Shown piece after piece: positions 1-4,963 of a stretch of DNA of 10,703 bases; the stretch's first letter is position 1, and each line of letters starts with the position of its first letter. Source of the stretch: Conexibacteraceae bacterium. GTDB lineage: Bacteria > Actinomycetota > Thermoleophilia > Solirubrobacterales > Solirubrobacteraceae. The stretch covers positions 1 to 10,703 of the forward strand of contig WQWK01000050.1 in the NCBI GenBank assembly GCA_009785395.1, read 5' to 3'. Below the pieces are notes generated by a model, which saw only the letters and a list, made by a program, of their open reading frames with translations, did not search any database and was not told the DNA's origin. Both the position numbers and the translations under genes were made by a program.

Positions 1-793
1 CCAGCTGCAGCTTGAGCAGCTTCTTCCTGAGGCTGGGCGCGCCGATCCGCGCGTTCCAGCGGCTGATCGTCTCGATGTAGTCGAGGCGGCCGCTGACGCT
101 GGAGACGAGGCTGAAATGGGGCTGCGCGGACCTGATCACCTGCTCCTGACCAAACGGCAGCCACGAGCCCGGGAACTGACGCCCCAGCAGGGCCAGGTAC
201 CACTCGTCGGAATCCCGCGGCGGAACCGCTCGCAGCGCCTTCAGGTCGATGTCCGCGGCCGGAATCATGTTGCGGCCGTAAACCATCGTCTGCAGATAGA
301 AGCGGCCGCCGGGCGGCAGCACGCTCGCGACGTGCCTGAAGAAGTCACGGTAGATCTCCTCCTGGCGGCCGGCCTCGTAATCCTCCGGTGAGCAGAAATG
401 CTCGAACGCGCCGAGGCTCGCGACCGCGTCGAAGCCGCCGTGGCGCTCGCGGTCGACCATGCGCGCGTCCTCGAGGTAGACCTCGAGCCCCTGCTTGCGG
501 CAAGCCGCCAGCTGCGCCGAGGACAGCGTCACCCCCACACCGGCCCCCCCGCGCGCGCGTGCGTAGGCGAGCAGCGGACCCCAGCCGCAGCCGAGGTCGA
601 GCAGGCGCCGCCCCGGACCGATCCCGATCTGCTCGGCGACGTAGTCGTGTTTGCGCCGCTGCGCCTGCTCGAGGTCGAGCGAGAAGTCCCCGTCGAACTT
701 GGCGCCGCTGAAGTCGGGCATCTCGCCCAGGCTCAGCCTGATGATGCGGTCTGTCAGCGAGTAGGTGAAGTCGAGGTCGGCGCGGCTCGCCAT
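1..793 (-). CDS. Cyclopropane-fatty-acyl-phospholipid-synthase-like SAM methyltransferase (partial, C-terminus beyond left edge)
   Basis: The visible 264 codons form a class I SAM-dependent methyltransferase of the CFA/mycolic-acid cyclopropane synthase type. These enzymes transfer a methyl(ene) group from S-adenosylmethionine to unsaturated acyl chains of membrane lipids. Seen: the SAM-binding glycine motif LLDLGCGWGPL at residues 64-74, the family-typical VTLSSAQ at 89-95, GAFEHF at 128-133, and PPGGRFYLQTM at 160-170 in the place of the family's 'P.G..llHTI'. ATG at 793 is chosen because GGTGAG lies about four bases upstream. The gene follows the ArsR-like regulator with a 54-bp gap on the same strand, so the two are probably co-transcribed. 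Oddities: an insertion after the EHF motif (about 134-148), and the family's bicarbonate-binding His region looks divergent. It could therefore be a methyltransferase rather than a true cyclopropane synthase. The fold is secure; the substrate is not. Confidence 0.85.
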   Translation of the reverse strand, partial: MASRADLDFTYSLTDRIIRLSLGEMPDFSGAKFDGDFSLDLEQAQRRKHDYVAEQIGIGPGRRLLDLGCGWGPLLAYARARGGAGVGVTLSSAQLAACRKQGLEVYLEDARMVDRERHGGFDAVASLGAFEHFCSPEDYEAGRQEEIYRDFFRHVASVLPPGGRFYLQTMVYGRNMIPAADIDLKALRAVPPRDSDEWYLALLGRQFPGSWLPFGQEQVIRSAQPHFSLVSSVSGRLDYIETISRWNARIGAPSLRKKLLKLQL

Positions 794-847
794 CGTCTCA
801 CCAAAATACGGAACCGTCGCCCCCGGCCGCGCGGGAGCCCGCGGAGG

Positions 848-1426
848 TCAGTTCCCCGACTCTGTCGGCGGCAGCGGGTGCCCGTACGCGGAAAGGTAGA
901 CGGGCAGCGCGTCGGCGGGGCGCTTGCTCTTATCCGCGGTGCGATCGCCGTGCCTTTCGAAGATCTCGGCGATCTCGCCGCTGATCGCCCGGAGCTCCGC
1001 GGATGTCACATACACAAGGATCTCGTTCACGAATGCCGCCGCGTCCCAGTCGGCCGGGAACGTGCCCCGGGCCGCGAACCACTGGCGCTGGCGCTCACGG
1101 CCACGCTCGAGGATCAGCTGAACCAGCTCATTCTCGGCCAGCGCGGCACCCGGGTCCTCAGGGCGGGCAGTGACGCTGAACCGCGGCGATGCGAGCTTCC
1201 AGGGCCGGCTCCGGCCCTTGCCGGTGCCGGCCTCCTCGACGTAGCCGTACTTCGCGAGCGTCTGCAGGTGCCACGACATGTTGCCCGGGCTGTCACCGAG
1301 CATCTCGGCCGCGCGGGTCGCGGTCATCTCCCCCTCGCGCCCCATCAGTTCGATCAGCGCAAGCCTCGTCGGATGCGCGAGCGCGCGCATCGTGGTTGCG
1401 TCGCTGATCTCGCGGGACTCTGCCAT
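848..1426 (-). CDS. ArsR-type winged helix-turn-helix transcriptional regulator
   Basis: A 192-residue DNA-binding regulator. The N-terminal 15-80 region is a winged helix of the ArsR/HTH_20 kind: 'MRALAHPTRLALIELM' (13-28) is the standard first helix, and residues 44-66 (LGDSPGNMSWHLQTLAKYGY and on) give the recognition helix and wing entry. The C-terminal 110 residues are helical and probably form the dimer or sensor part. No CxC or other paired-cysteine metal site is present, so it is probably not a metal sensor. It lies directly upstream of the lipid-type methyltransferase on the same strand and is the likely regulator of that gene and of itself. No Shine-Dalgarno site precedes the ATG. 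A -10-like TAGCCT (1436-1441, minus) about ten bases upstream suggests a nearly leaderless message. The family call is firm; target and ligand are unknown. Confidence 0.88.
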   Translation of the reverse strand: MAESREISDATTMRALAHPTRLALIELMGREGEMTATRAAEMLGDSPGNMSWHLQTLAKYGYVEEAGTGKGRSRPWKLASPRFSVTARPEDPGAALAENELVQLILERGRERQRQWFAARGTFPADWDAAAFVNEILVYVTSAELRAISGEIAEIFERHGDRTADKSKRPADALPVYLSAYGHPLPPTESGN

Positions 1427-1435
1427 CGATCGAGC

Positions 1436-1441
1436 AGGCTA
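1436..1441 (-). promoter_or_regulatory. Possible -10 element of the regulator/methyltransferase operon
   Basis: On the minus strand the hexamer TAGCCT ends ten bases before the ATG at 1426. It keeps the first two and last T of the TANNNT pattern common in actinobacterial promoters. No convincing -35 is seen. The stretch between it and the start has no Shine-Dalgarno motif, which would fit a message starting within a few bases of the ATG. Confidence 0.3.
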
Positions 1442-1510
1442 GACGCTCTCACTCTGCTGCGGTCCCGCCCACCCTCGGCTCTCGCGCCCCAGGGCTCGCG
1501 GCGAGCGCAA

Positions 1511-1559
1511 GGTGAGGGGAAGGAAACCCACCCCCAGCGTGGGTTTCCTTCCCCTCACC
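1511..1559 (-). terminator. Perfect 21-bp hairpin, probable terminator of the 75-residue protein gene
   Basis: Arms 1511-1531 and 1539-1559 are exact reverse complements of 21 bases, separated by a 7-base loop. The hairpin starts about 40 bases after the minus-strand stop at 1599 and lies before the start of the ArsR-like gene, which is where a terminator is expected. There is no U tract on either side. That is common for actinobacterial hairpin terminators but leaves the role unproven. The arms are strongly purine/pyrimidine biased. In a plus-strand transcript it would fold equally well. Confidence 0.6.
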
Positions 1560-1598
1560 CCGACAGCCAGCAGACGCGCTGGTCCTGGGATCAGCCAC

Positions 1599-1826
1599 CT
1601 AGCTCCTGCCAGCCTCTCGATGGCTGCCTGGAAGCGCCAGGCGCAGGCCGACACCGACCAGCAGCCAGCCGGCGCGGTGGCGAGTGGTCGTGACGGGGCC
1701 GGCGCCGCCAGGCGCCTCAGCGCTCCGCGTGGGGACCTCCCACTCATCGGCGTGCGCGTTGTGCCGGTAGCGCGCTGCGTGACGGTCGCGGGCGAGCTGC
1801 TCGAGCAGGCTGGTCTGGATGTACAT
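1599..1826 (-). CDS. Small basic protein of 75 residues, actinobacterial hypothetical
   Basis: The protein begins MYIQTSLLEQLARDRHAARY, has a polar, proline/glycine-containing middle, and ends with an RHRAGWLLVGVGLRLALPG stretch (about residues 49-67) followed by a short polar tail. Many actinobacteria encode short proteins with this plan (an N-terminal amphipathic helix rich in Arg/His, then a 'GW.LV..GLRL' hydrophobic patch). I know no assigned function. The start at 1826 is supported by the best Shine-Dalgarno in the window, AAGGAGG four bases upstream. The frame stays open further upstream, but that part only translates the operator repeats. The gene has its own promoter (-35 TTGACA, -10 TAGTCT) with two palindromic operators, and a 21-bp hairpin follows. 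The conserved-looking hydrophobic patch suggests membrane association, which is an inference. That the gene is real is likely; its role is unknown. Confidence 0.72.
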   Translation of the reverse strand: MYIQTSLLEQLARDRHAARYRHNAHADEWEVPTRSAEAPGGAGPVTTTRHRAGWLLVGVGLRLALPGSHREAGRS

Positions 1827-1870
1827 GACGCCTCCTTGGACGCTGGGATCTGGTGTGCGGGCCAAACAAA

Positions 1871-1918
1871 TCACAAGAACTCTTGTCACAAGACTACACG
1901 TCACAAGAACTCTTGTCA
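1871..1918. promoter_or_regulatory. Twin palindromic operators, two identical 18-bp copies 30 bp apart
   Basis: TCACAAGAACTCTTGTCA occurs at 1871-1888 and again at 1901-1918. The core ACAAGA-2-TCTTGT (1873-1886 and 1903-1916) is a dyad with six-base arms. A further half site, TCACAAGA at 1886-1893, makes three equal half sites spaced 15 bp apart. The right dyad overlaps the -35 box and the left dyad covers the predicted transcription start of the 75-residue gene. This is the arrangement of a repressor operator binding two dimers about three helical turns apart. The regulator is not identified; the ArsR-like protein at 848-1426 and the GntR-like protein at 3672 are the only candidates in the window. 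Confidence 0.68.
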
Positions 1919-1919
1919 A
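1891..1919 (-). promoter_or_regulatory. Promoter of the 75-residue protein gene
   Basis: On the minus strand a perfect -35 TTGACA (1914-1919) is followed, after exactly 17 bases, by -10 TAGTCT (1891-1896). Transcription would start near 1884, giving an untranslated leader of nearly 60 bases before the ATG at 1826. Both elements overlap or abut the two palindromes at 1873-1886 and 1903-1916, so a bound protein would block polymerase directly. Confidence 0.65.
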
Positions 1920-2035
1920 ACTTCCTTGGCTCTACCCCTACGACGAACGCCCAGGGCGCCAGAGGACACCTCGGCTCAACATCGCCGACGCACGTGTTGC
2001 GCGGCGGACGCCCAGCCCAGCGCGCGTGTCGCGAA

Positions 2036-2055
2036 GAGCGGCCCCTGGGCCGCTC
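2036..2055 (-). terminator. Hairpin after the leftward SRPBCC gene, possible terminator
   Basis: GAGCGGCC (2036-2043) pairs with GGCCGCTC (2048-2055) around a 4-base loop. It begins nine bases after the minus-strand stop codon at 2064-2066. The stem is short but entirely strong, and there is no T tract. Position is the main argument for a terminator. Confidence 0.45.
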
Positions 2056-2063
2056 CGGGAGGA

Positions 2064-2513
2064 TCAGACCGACTGCAGCGCTGCCTGCAGGAACCCGTTC
2101 GCAACCTCGCGCGCGACCGGGTCGATCGGCAGGAACAGCGGCACATCAAGACGGGCGCCGAGCTCGTCGGTGATCTCGGTCCCCTGCTCGCCGAGGTCCC
2201 GCAACACCCAGGTGATGGTCAGCAGCTCGTGGTCGCCGCGGTCATCGGCGACCCGCGCCAGCGCGATCCGCGTCGGCCGCTCCGGCTCGATCGCGAGTCG
2301 CACGTCGAACTGCTTGCGCAGCGGTCCCGCGACCGCGGCCAGCACGGCGTCGACCCGCGTCGGCACACCGTCGCCGTCGCGCTCGAGCACCTCGACCCGC
2401 TTCACCCCGTCCGGATACCAGTCGGGGTAGCGCTCGACGTCGAGCAGGTGGGCGTAACAACGCTCGATCGCGGTCGGCGTGACGCCCGTCGCGGTTGCGG
2501 TGAGCTCCTTCAT
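2064..2513 (-). CDS. SRPBCC (START/polyketide cyclase-like) family protein, leftward member of a divergent pair
   Basis: A 149-residue soluble protein with the helix-grip plan of SRPBCC proteins, which hold hydrophobic ligands in a deep cavity and act as cyclases, carriers or co-chaperones. Seen: an opening strand (MKELTATATGV), the first helix with 'AIERCYAHLLDVERYPDWYPDGVKRVEVLERD' features (residues 15-46), alternating strands through about 120, and a long closing helix (PIDPVAREVANGFLQAALQ). The 'D.ERYP.W.P' signature is typical of the Coq10/cyclase-like branch. It is divergently paired with another SRPBCC gene of exactly the same length, 27 bp away. No Shine-Dalgarno precedes ATG 2513; TATTCT (2525-2530, minus) sits 11 bases upstream, so a very short leader is likely. 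The ligand cannot be named. Confidence 0.82.
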   Translation of the reverse strand: MKELTATATGVTPTAIERCYAHLLDVERYPDWYPDGVKRVEVLERDGDGVPTRVDAVLAAVAGPLRKQFDVRLAIEPERPTRIALARVADDRGDHELLTITWVLRDLGEQGTEITDELGARLDVPLFLPIDPVAREVANGFLQAALQSV

Positions 2514-2524
2514 CGGCCGCGCGG

Positions 2525-2534
2525 AGAATACTGT
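2525..2534. promoter_or_regulatory. Overlapping opposed -10-like hexamers between the divergent SRPBCC genes
   Basis: The 27-bp gap holds TATTCT on the minus strand (2525-2530) and TACTGT on the plus strand (2529-2534), overlapping by two bases. The first would start RNA about five bases before ATG 2513. The second would start RNA at or next to GTG 2541. No good -35 is visible for either direction, and any -35 would lie inside the opposite gene. The gap is too short for two conventional promoters with ribosome sites, so a bidirectional, near-leaderless promoter is the simplest reading. Confidence 0.42.
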
Positions 2535-2540
2535 GTTGGA

Positions 2541-2990
2541 GTGGGAATCCTCGAAGGCGAGTCCACGGCCGAGATCGACGCGCCCCTGGAGCGGGTCTGG
2601 GCGCTGGTCGAAGACGTCGAGCGCGGCACCACCTGGCAGGGCGGCCTGAAGTCACTCGTCGCGGTCGAGCGCGACGCGCAGGACCATGTGCTGCTGGCCG
2701 ACACCGAGACCGACGCGAAGCTCGCGACCGTGCGCACGCAGGTGCGCTTCCGCTACGAGCCCCCGCACCGGCTCACATGGGATCAGACCCGCGGTGACCT
2801 CAAGTCGCTCTCCGGACTGTGGGAGCTCGAGGACCTCGGCGAGGACCGCACCCGCGCGCGCTACCGCATCGCGGTCGACCTCGGGCGGCTCGGATTCATG
2901 ATCCGCGGGCCGCTCGTGGACCTGCTGCGCGCGCAGCTCGCGGGCGCCCGCGCCAAGGAGCTGAAGACGGCGATCGAGCGCGAGACGTGA
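2541..2990 (+). CDS. SRPBCC family protein, rightward member of a divergent pair
   Basis: A 149-residue SRPBCC-fold protein opening 'GILEGESTAEIDAPLERVWALVEDVER', which is the classic first strand and helix of the polyketide-cyclase/START-like group. It continues with the strand series 'KSLVAVERD', 'VRTQVRFRYEPPHRLTWDQ', 'SGLWELEDL', 'TRARYRIAVDLG', and a long C-terminal helix from about residue 126. The GTG at 2541 is chosen because the fold begins immediately after it and a -10-like hexamer ends seven bases upstream; there is no usable Shine-Dalgarno. The frame is open far upstream, but that part is antisense to the leftward SRPBCC gene. Its stop overlaps the GTG of the next gene (GTGA), implying coupled translation. 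Several positions match the leftward partner ('DVER', 'VERD/LERD', 'LEDLGE/LRDLGE'), so the two may be old duplicates. Ligand unknown. Confidence 0.82.
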   Translation: MGILEGESTAEIDAPLERVWALVEDVERGTTWQGGLKSLVAVERDAQDHVLLADTETDAKLATVRTQVRFRYEPPHRLTWDQTRGDLKSLSGLWELEDLGEDRTRARYRIAVDLGRLGFMIRGPLVDLLRAQLAGARAKELKTAIERET

Positions 2991-3024
2991 CCGCCGCAGA
3001 CTCGAGCCCACACGTGACCGCCGC
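2985..3024 (+). repeat. Duplicated 13-bp start region of the SnoaL-like gene
   Basis: ACGTGACCGCCGC occurs at 2985-2997 and again at 3012-3024, 27 bp (nine codons) apart, each with an in-frame GTG followed by Thr-Ala-Ala. One copy overlaps the upstream stop codon; the other offers a second start. Confidence 0.6.
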
Positions 3025-3628
3025 CGCCCTCGCCACCGCGGAGGCGACCGCGCCCGACCGCCGCGAGATCCGCGAGCTGATCGAGAACTGGGCGCTGTGG
3101 CGCGACGCCCGCGACTGGGAGCGCTTCCGCACGGTCTGGCATGAGGACGGCCGCATGATGGCCACCTGGTGGCAGGGCCCGTACGAGGAGTTCATCCGCG
3201 TCAGCCAGGAGGGCTGGGATCGCGGCGTGCGCATCCTGCACTTCCTGGGGGGCTCGACGATCGACGTGCACAACGACCGCGCGATCGCCCAGACGAAGAT
3301 GACGATCACGCAGCGCGTTGACGTCGACGGCGTCCTCTGTGACGTCGTCTGCACCGGCCGTTTCTACGACTTCCTCGCCCGCCGCGAGGGCCGCTGGGGC
3401 CTGGTCCTGCGCCAGCCGATCTACGAGATCGACCGCATGACCCCGGTCTCCCCCGTCCCCGGGCCGGCGCTCGACGCGAGCATCCTCGCGCGCTTCCCGG
3501 AGGGCTACCGCCACCTCGCCTACGTGCAGACGCTCGTCGGCTACGACGTCAAGCCGGACATGCCTGGGCTCGAGGGCGAGGAGCTCGACAAGCTCTACGC
3601 CCAGGGCCGCGACTGGCTCAACGCCTGA
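2987..3628 (+). CDS. SnoaL/NTF2-like domain protein
   Basis: A 213-residue protein. After a low-complexity Ala/Thr-rich leader (about 25 residues), the region 'DRREIRELIENWALWRDARDWERFRTVWHEDGRM' opens an NTF2-like cone fold of the SnoaL_4 kind, followed by 'HFLGGSTIDVHNDRAIAQTKMTI' and 'CTGRFYDFLARREGRWGLVLRQPIYEIDRM'. Such domains act as small-molecule isomerases, cyclases or dehydratases, or as non-catalytic binding units. The C-terminal 60 residues (from 'PVSPVPGP') extend past the fold and end near 'GRDWLNA'. The start at 2987 overlaps the preceding SRPBCC stop by four bases, favouring coupled translation. An in-frame GTG at 3014, within a copy of the same 13 bases, is an alternative. 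Being co-encoded with an SRPBCC protein suggests work on a shared hydrophobic substrate; that is inference. Confidence 0.8.
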   Translation: MTAADSSPHVTAAALATAEATAPDRREIRELIENWALWRDARDWERFRTVWHEDGRMMATWWQGPYEEFIRVSQEGWDRGVRILHFLGGSTIDVHNDRAIAQTKMTITQRVDVDGVLCDVVCTGRFYDFLARREGRWGLVLRQPIYEIDRMTPVSPVPGPALDASILARFPEGYRHLAYVQTLVGYDVKPDMPGLEGEELDKLYAQGRDWLNA

Positions 3629-3635
3629 TCATTAC

Positions 3636-3664
3636 TTGCTTTCACTAGTTCTGTAGTGTAATAT
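3636..3664 (+). promoter_or_regulatory. Promoter and probable autoregulatory operator of the GntR-ABC operon
   Basis: -35 TTGCTT (3636-3641) and -10 TAATAT (3659-3664) are separated by 17 bases. Inside the spacer lies the dyad CACTA-6-TAGTG (3643-3647 and 3654-3658), so a bound dimer would cover the promoter. Start of transcription is expected around 3671-3672, exactly at the GTG proposed as the start codon, so the transcript would be leaderless. YtrA-type GntR regulators generally repress their own operon from such dyads. Confidence 0.68.
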
Positions 3665-3671
3665 GGAAGTC

Positions 3672-4070
3672 GTGATCGAATTCCATCTGGATCCGGCCTC
3701 CGGCGTACCGGCCTATCTGCAGATCGTCCAGCAGGTTCGCCAGGCGATCAGCCTGGGCGTGCTGCGCGAGGGCGATCAGCTGCCCACGATCAAGGAGGTC
3801 GTGGCCAGCCTCGCGATCAACCCCAACACGGTCATGAAGGCCTACCGGGAACTGGACCTCGCGGGCGTGGTCGAGGGGCGGCGCGGCCAGGGCACGTTTG
3901 TCGCGCCGGTCGCCGAGCTGGCAACGGCGGAGCGCGATTACCGGCCGCTGCAGACCGAGCTGATCGCCTGGCTTGCCAGCGCCCGCGCCGCCGGGCTCGA
4001 CGACGAGGCGATCCAAGCGCTCGTCGCCTCCACCATCCGCCCCCAGTTGCGATTGAGGGCAGTCGCGTGA
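3672..4070 (+). CDS. YtrA-subfamily GntR transcriptional regulator
   Basis: A 132-residue repressor consisting almost only of the GntR winged helix, as in the YtrA subfamily, which controls ABC-transporter operons. Seen: 'IEFHLDPASGVPAYLQIVQQV' opening (residues 2-22), 'REGDQLPTIKEVVASLAINPNTVMKAYREL' (32-61) with the recognition helix, and the wing 'VVEGRRGQGTFV' (66-77). A short C-terminal helical tail follows instead of a large ligand domain. An ATG at 3663 would add three residues, but it lies inside the -10 hexamer and has no ribosome site. GTG 3672 matches the usual family start and the predicted transcription start. It overlaps the ABC ATPase gene by four bases (GTGA). Likely represses itself, the ATPase and the permease until an inducer, perhaps a membrane-active compound, is present. 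Confidence 0.92.
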   Translation: MIEFHLDPASGVPAYLQIVQQVRQAISLGVLREGDQLPTIKEVVASLAINPNTVMKAYRELDLAGVVEGRRGQGTFVAPVAELATAERDYRPLQTELIAWLASARAAGLDDEAIQALVASTIRPQLRLRAVA

Positions 4071-4963
4071 TCGCCGCTCCCGCACTGAGCTGCGAGGGTG
4101 CAGGCAAGCGCTACGGCTCCAACTGGGCCCTGCGCGGCTGCAGCCTGCAGATTCCCGCCGGCTCCGTGACCGCGCTGGTCGGACCGAATGGTGCCGGCAA
4201 GACCACGCTGTTGCAGATGGCGGTCGGGACGATCGCGCCCAGCGAGGGGACGATCGAGACGCTCGGCTGGTCACCGCGCCGTGATCCGATGATGGTGCTG
4301 CCCCGGATCGGGTTCGTAGCCCAGGACCACCCGCTCTATCGCGGCTTCACGCTCGCGGAGCTGCTCAAGTTCGGGCGCAAGCTCAACAATCGCTGGGACG
4401 ACGACCTCGCACGCCAACGGCTCGAGCATCTCGGGCTGCGGCTACAGCAGCGGGTCGGCAAGCTGTCGGGCGGCCAGCAGGCGCAGGTGGCGCTCACGCT
4501 GGCCCTGGCCAAGCGCCCCGAGCTGCTGCTGCTGGATGAGCCGGCCGCGTCACTGGATCCGCTGGCGCGCCGCGAGTTCCTCTCCGCCCTGATGGAGGCC
4601 GTCGCCGAGCAGGGCGTCACGGTCGTGCTCTCCTCACACATCCTGGCGGAGCTCGAGCGCGTCTGCGACCACCTGGTGATCCTCTCCCGTGCGCGCGTGC
4701 TGCTCACCGGCTCCACCGAGGAGATCGTCCAGTCCCACCGGCTGCTGACCGGCATGCGGCGTGATGTCGACGAGCTCGAGCGCCTGCACGCGGTGATCGA
4801 CAGCCACAGCACCGAGCGCCAGACCAGCGTGCTCGTCCGTGCCAACGGGCACGTCTATGACTCGCATTGGCAGGTCTCGGACGTCGGCCTCGAGCAGATC
4901 GTTCTGGCATATCTGGCGCTCGACCCCGGCGAGGCCCCGGCACAGGAGCTGACCGCGGCGTGA
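4067..4963 (+). CDS. ABC transporter ATP-binding protein
   Basis: A 298-residue ATPase subunit with every core motif intact: Walker A GPNGAGKTT (39-47), Q-loop Gln86 in 'VAQD', signature LSGGQQ (133-138), Walker B LLLLDEP (153-159) with catalytic Glu158, D-loop SLD (162-164) and switch His191 in 'SSHI'. A C-terminal 80-residue extension follows the nucleotide-binding domain, as in the BcrA/CcmA-like drug- and lipid-export group. GTG 4067 overlaps the regulator's stop codon; GAGGG about seven bases upstream can serve as ribosome site. It must pair with the membrane protein encoded next, whose start overlaps this gene's stop by GTGA. Together they form an exporter-type complex at the inner face of the membrane. 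Substrate not known; antibiotic-peptide or lipid efflux is typical for YtrA-controlled pairs. Confidence 0.93.
   Translation: MIAAPALSCEGAGKRYGSNWALRGCSLQIPAGSVTALVGPNGAGKTTLLQMAVGTIAPSEGTIETLGWSPRRDPMMVLPRIGFVAQDHPLYRGFTLAELLKFGRKLNNRWDDDLARQRLEHLGLRLQQRVGKLSGGQQAQVALTLALAKRPELLLLDEPAASLDPLARREFLSALMEAVAEQGVTVVLSSHILAELERVCDHLVILSRARVLLTGSTEEIVQSHRLLTGMRRDVDELERLHAVIDSHSTERQTSVLVRANGHVYDSHWQVSDVGLEQIVLAYLALDPGEAPAQELTAA

Noticed and set aside
398..1693. Long plus-strand open frame of 431 codons
   Set aside because: It is antisense to the methyltransferase and the regulator, both of which have clear family motifs; its translation is Arg/Ala/Pro-rich with no recognisable domain.
1439..1747. 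Minus-strand frame of 102 codons
   Set aside because: It runs through the perfect hairpin, overlaps the better-supported 75-residue gene in another frame, and has no ribosome site.
1871..1918. CRISPR-like short direct repeats
   Set aside because: Only two 18-bp copies with a 12-bp spacer that itself contains a half site; palindromic and promoter-placed, so an operator is the better reading.
1512..2540. Upstream part of the open frame ending at 2990 on the plus strand
   Set aside because: It crosses the hairpin, the operators and the antisense of the leftward SRPBCC gene; only the part from 2541 encodes the SRPBCC fold.
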